From the NCBI GenBank assembly GCA_034432095.1, contig DAOUCV010000058.1, positions 1 through 25,039 of the forward strand: a stretch of 25,039 nt of DNA. The letters run 5' to 3'. This document shows positions 22,485 through 25,039 of the stretch, piece after piece. The translations under genes and the position numbers were made by a program. Source of the DNA: DAOUCV01 sp034432095. GTDB taxonomy: Bacteria > Chloroflexota > Dehalococcoidia > Dehalococcoidales > UBA2162. The notes beneath the pieces were generated by a model. The model was given only the letters and a program-made list of their open reading frames with translations, was not told the DNA's origin and made no database searches. Position 1 is the first letter of the stretch; every line of letters starts with the position of its first letter.

Positions 22485-23324
22485 ATGACGGTTAAAATTG
22501 TTACTGATAGTATTGCCGACCTGCCATCTAAGGTAACTCAAGAGCTGGGGATTACCGTCGTTCCGCTACACGTCCGCTTTGGCACTGAGGTCTACCGTGA
22601 TGGTGTTGACCTGACTGCCGAGCAGTTCTACGAGAGGCTGGAGCATAGCCAGATTCTACCGGTCACTTCAGTACCGTCGCCGGGTGCCTTCGCTGAGGCG
22701 TATAATAAGCTAGCTGAGGAGGCGGATGAAATCCTGGTTATCACAGTCACGTCCAAGCTCAGTGGTACCCATGAGGTAGCCTCGCAGAGTATCGGGTTAA
22801 TGAAGAAGAAGTGCCGGGTGGAGGTCGTTGATTCACGCTCAGCGGTGATGGCACAGGGGTTCCTAGCCATCACTGCCGCCAGGGCAGCGAAGGCTGGAGC
22901 CGGTCTCAATGAGGTGCTGGATATTGTCCGCCATAACATTCCTCGTGTAGACCTGTTCGCCGCTTTTGATACTCTGGAATATCTCAAACGGGGAGGGCGA
23001 ATTGGCAAGGCGCAGGCTTTTCTAGGGTCGGTGCTGAAGATAAATCCTATTATCGGGATGAGGGACGGCGAGGTGTTCCCTCTTGGCAGAGAGCGCTCCC
23101 GAGCCAGAGCGATAGACCAGTTATATAATTTTGTCATGAGATACTCCCGCATTGAAGAGCTGGCGATAGAGTATGCTACCGCTCATGAGGAGGCTGAGAT
23201 ACTGGCGCAGAGACTCAGCGCCAGGTTTCCCAAAGAGCGTATCTACCGCACGAGGGCGAGTCCAGTAATCGGCACCCATACCGGGCCCAGTGTTCTTATC
23301 GTAAGTGTGCTAGGGGACAAATAG
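22485..23324 (+). CDS. DegV-family fatty-acid-binding protein FakB, second copy
   Basis: A tandem paralogue of the preceding gene: both start MTVKIVTDS and share long identical stretches such as DEILV, SKLSGT, GGRIGKAQ, SRIEELA and FPKERIY; by eye roughly half the residues match. The motif FDTLEYLKRGGRIGKAQ and the end PVIGTHTGPSVL mark it as a full-length DegV/FakB of 279 residues. The ligand is presumably a fatty acid, passed to FakA. ATG 22485 has only a weak AGAAG Shine-Dalgarno, unlike the first copy, and the 82-bp gap between the copies holds no clear promoter. recG follows after 27 bp. Confidence 0.92.
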   Translation: MTVKIVTDSIADLPSKVTQELGITVVPLHVRFGTEVYRDGVDLTAEQFYERLEHSQILPVTSVPSPGAFAEAYNKLAEEADEILVITVTSKLSGTHEVASQSIGLMKKKCRVEVVDSRSAVMAQGFLAITAARAAKAGAGLNEVLDIVRHNIPRVDLFAAFDTLEYLKRGGRIGKAQAFLGSVLKINPIIGMRDGEVFPLGRERSRARAIDQLYNFVMRYSRIEELAIEYATAHEEAEILAQRLSARFPKERIYRTRASPVIGTHTGPSVLIVSVLGDK

Positions 23325-23351
23325 AGAATAGTTATCGGTTGAGGCAGAACC

Positions 23352-25039
23352 TTGTTGTTGAATGCTGAATCTCTGCGCAAAGTCCTGGAACTTGAGTGCC
23401 GGAAGGGTTACGTAGATTCAGCGGTAATCGGCGGTCTGGACAGGTTTCTCCGCAACTGGGCAGGTCAGGCTGTAGAGTCAATAACCTCTCCCCGGTTGTT
23501 AAGCCGCTTTAACAAACTCCGCCTACTCAATGCCGACTATGCCTCATTAACTAGAGAGAAGCGCAAGGAATGGATAAACAGCGTGCTTGGCTTTTTAGCT
23601 GAGATGGAGGAAGGCGAAAAAGAAGCGGGTGAAGGTAAGTCAACCCCTCTGGACAGCCGCCCTACCCCCAAGGAAAAGGTAAGCAGGGTGGTAGCAAGTC
23701 AATCCATCGATTCACCCATCACCGTGGTCAGAGGCATCAGCTCGGGCTTAGCAAGCAGGTTTAATAAACTTGGTGTCAAGACAATCCGGGACCTGCTCTA
23801 TTTCTTCCCCTACCGTCACCTTGACTACAGCCAGAGGAAGACCATCTCCCAGCTTACCGAGGGAAAAGAAGAGACGATTGTGGTTAATGTGTGGGAAGCT
23901 CGCGAAACCAGACTTGGCGGCAGGAGAAGCACTGAAGCCACCGTTGGTGATGAGACTGGGAATGTCAGGGTGGTATGGTTTAACAACCCCTATCTGGCTA
24001 AGACACTGACTGCCAATACCAGGCTAGTTATCAGTGGCCGGGTGAGTTTATTTAAAGGACGGCATGTCTTTGAGTCTCCGGAGTGGGAGCTACTTGAAGA
24101 TAAAGAGCTGATTCATACCGGTCGTCTGGTTCCTCTCTATTCCCTCACTCAGGGCCTAAAGCCCCGCCAGGTGAGAAAACTGATGAAGGAGGTCATTGAC
24201 CAGTGGGCATGGCAGGTGGAGGACTTCCTGCCTCAAGAGTTGAGAGAGCGGTGCAACCTGCTGGAGCTACCCCAAGCCATAAGCCAGGCTCACTTCCCTG
24301 ACGATGAAGTATTAAAGGACAGGGCAAGGGTGCGCCTGGCTTTTGACGAGCTTTTCCTCCTTCAACTTGGCGTGCTGAGCAAAAAGCGTGACTGGCAGGA
24401 AGGTCAGCCGGGTAACCCAATCAGTACCAAGAAGCCGGTGCTGGAAGCCTTCTTAAAGTCCCTGCCCTTTGAACTGACTCCAGCTCAACATCGAGCCCTT
24501 AATGAGCTACTGGCTGACCTGGCGAAACCGCGCGCCATGTCCCGATTGCTGCAAGGGGAGGTGGGCAGCGGTAAGACAGTGGTGGCTACCGCCGCCCTGC
24601 TTATGGTAGCGGCGAACGGCTATCAGGGAGCTCTTATGGCACCGACGGAAATTCTGGCTGAGCAGCATTTTGCCACTATCTGTGAGCTTTTATCCAGAGG
24701 CGGGACCCTGGAAGAGAAGGGGGACTATCTGCACCGCTACTCTGGGCTTTTACCTCGTCCCGTTACGGTGGCGCTCCTTATTGGGGCTATCAGCCCGGCG
24801 AGGAAACGTGAACTCCAGCAATCAATTCTGGCTGGGGATGTAGATATCGTTATCGGCACCCATGCCCTCATCCAGCAGGAAGTGGCGTTCCACAGACTGG
24901 GGTTAGCCGTAATAGACGAGCAGCACCGGTTCGGGGTAGAACAGCGCTCCGCCCTGCGTCAAAAAGGTTTTAATCCTCATGTTTCGGTGATGACGGCGAC
25001 ACCAATTCCGAGAACTCTGGCTTTGACACTGTACGGCGA
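23352..25039 (+). CDS. recG: ATP-dependent DNA helicase RecG (3' end outside window)
   Basis: RecG is a superfamily 2 helicase that regresses stalled replication forks and remodels Holliday junctions. The frame is open from a TGA at 23340-23342 to the window end, about 562 codons. The helicase core shows Walker A GEVGSGKT (residues 402-409), motif Ia LMAPTEILAEQH, GTHALIQ, the Walker B box DEQH (522-525) and motif III MTATPIPRTLAL. The wedge domain starts near VRGISSGLASRFNKLGV with FFPYRHLDY. Before it is an extra N-terminal region of about 115 residues including DSAVIGGLDRFLRNW. The start is probably TTG 23352, with GAGG at 23341-23344; TTG at 23355 or 23358 are alternatives. It follows fakB by 27 bp. 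Confidence 0.95.
   Translation, partial: MLLNAESLRKVLELECRKGYVDSAVIGGLDRFLRNWAGQAVESITSPRLLSRFNKLRLLNADYASLTREKRKEWINSVLGFLAEMEEGEKEAGEGKSTPLDSRPTPKEKVSRVVASQSIDSPITVVRGISSGLASRFNKLGVKTIRDLLYFFPYRHLDYSQRKTISQLTEGKEETIVVNVWEARETRLGGRRSTEATVGDETGNVRVVWFNNPYLAKTLTANTRLVISGRVSLFKGRHVFESPEWELLEDKELIHTGRLVPLYSLTQGLKPRQVRKLMKEVIDQWAWQVEDFLPQELRERCNLLELPQAISQAHFPDDEVLKDRARVRLAFDELFLLQLGVLSKKRDWQEGQPGNPISTKKPVLEAFLKSLPFELTPAQHRALNELLADLAKPRAMSRLLQGEVGSGKTVVATAALLMVAANGYQGALMAPTEILAEQHFATICELLSRGGTLEEKGDYLHRYSGLLPRPVTVALLIGAISPARKRELQQSILAGDVDIVIGTHALIQQEVAFHRLGLAVIDEQHRFGVEQRSALRQKGFNPHVSVMTATPIPRTLALTLYG

Noticed and set aside
22628..23152. 174-codon open frame antisense to the second fakB
   Set aside because: It lies fully within a clear DegV gene and its composition is typical of an antisense shadow.

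Overview
The window is a dense block of bacterial chromosomal core genes of medium GC content. Nothing in it looks like a prophage, transposon, CRISPR array, tRNA or rRNA. The gene set (free-standing polyprenyl synthase, MoaE, FtsH, an ArgJ-type arginine cluster, FakA with two FakB paralogues, RecG with an N-terminal extension) and the many TTG/GTG starts suggest an anaerobic Chloroflexota-like organism, possibly Dehalococcoidia. That placement is an inference from protein style, not a demonstrated result. No gap between genes exceeds about 180 bp.

Layout. (1) 1-3038, plus strand: an uncertain gene tail, a small zinc-ribbon protein, methionyl-tRNA synthetase and a long-chain polyprenyl diphosphate synthase, closely spaced. 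(2) 3039-6396, minus strand: moaE, ftsH and an endonuclease IV-like TIM-barrel protein. (3) 6476-8536, plus strand: a MarR regulator and a MATE efflux pump behind a consensus promoter that carries a 19-bp-arm perfect palindrome, very probably the autoregulatory operator. (4) 8569-8964, plus strand: rsfS with its own extended -10 promoter. (5) 8989-11603, minus strand: thiL-tsaE-tsaB-ndk, joining thiamine diphosphate synthesis, the t6A tRNA-modification factors TsaE/TsaB and nucleotide balance. (6) 11658-18760, plus strand: argJ-ilvC-argB-argD-argG-argH, most of arginine synthesis by the acetyl-recycling route (argC and argF are not here), with a eukaryote-type ketol-acid reductoisomerase placed between argJ and argB. 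(7) 18911-25039: rpe, rpmB (minus strand), fakA, two fakB (DegV) genes and a recG that runs off the window. This resembles the Bacillus rpe/rpmB/fakA/recG neighbourhood and points to exogenous fatty-acid phosphorylation.

Regulation visible in sequence: four promoters have an extended -10 (TGnTATAAT-like), upstream of ftsH, rsfS, thiL and argJ. For the divergent pair thiL/argJ the predicted transcription starts lie only 3-4 nt before the start codon and no Shine-Dalgarno is present, so both messages look leaderless. The rpe Shine-Dalgarno sits inside a perfect 6-bp hairpin preceded by two more stem-loops.

I found no convincing wholly undescribed system. The best leads are the marR operator palindrome, the ilvC gene with an unusual cofactor loop, the leaderless divergent thiL/argJ promoters and the structured rpe leader.
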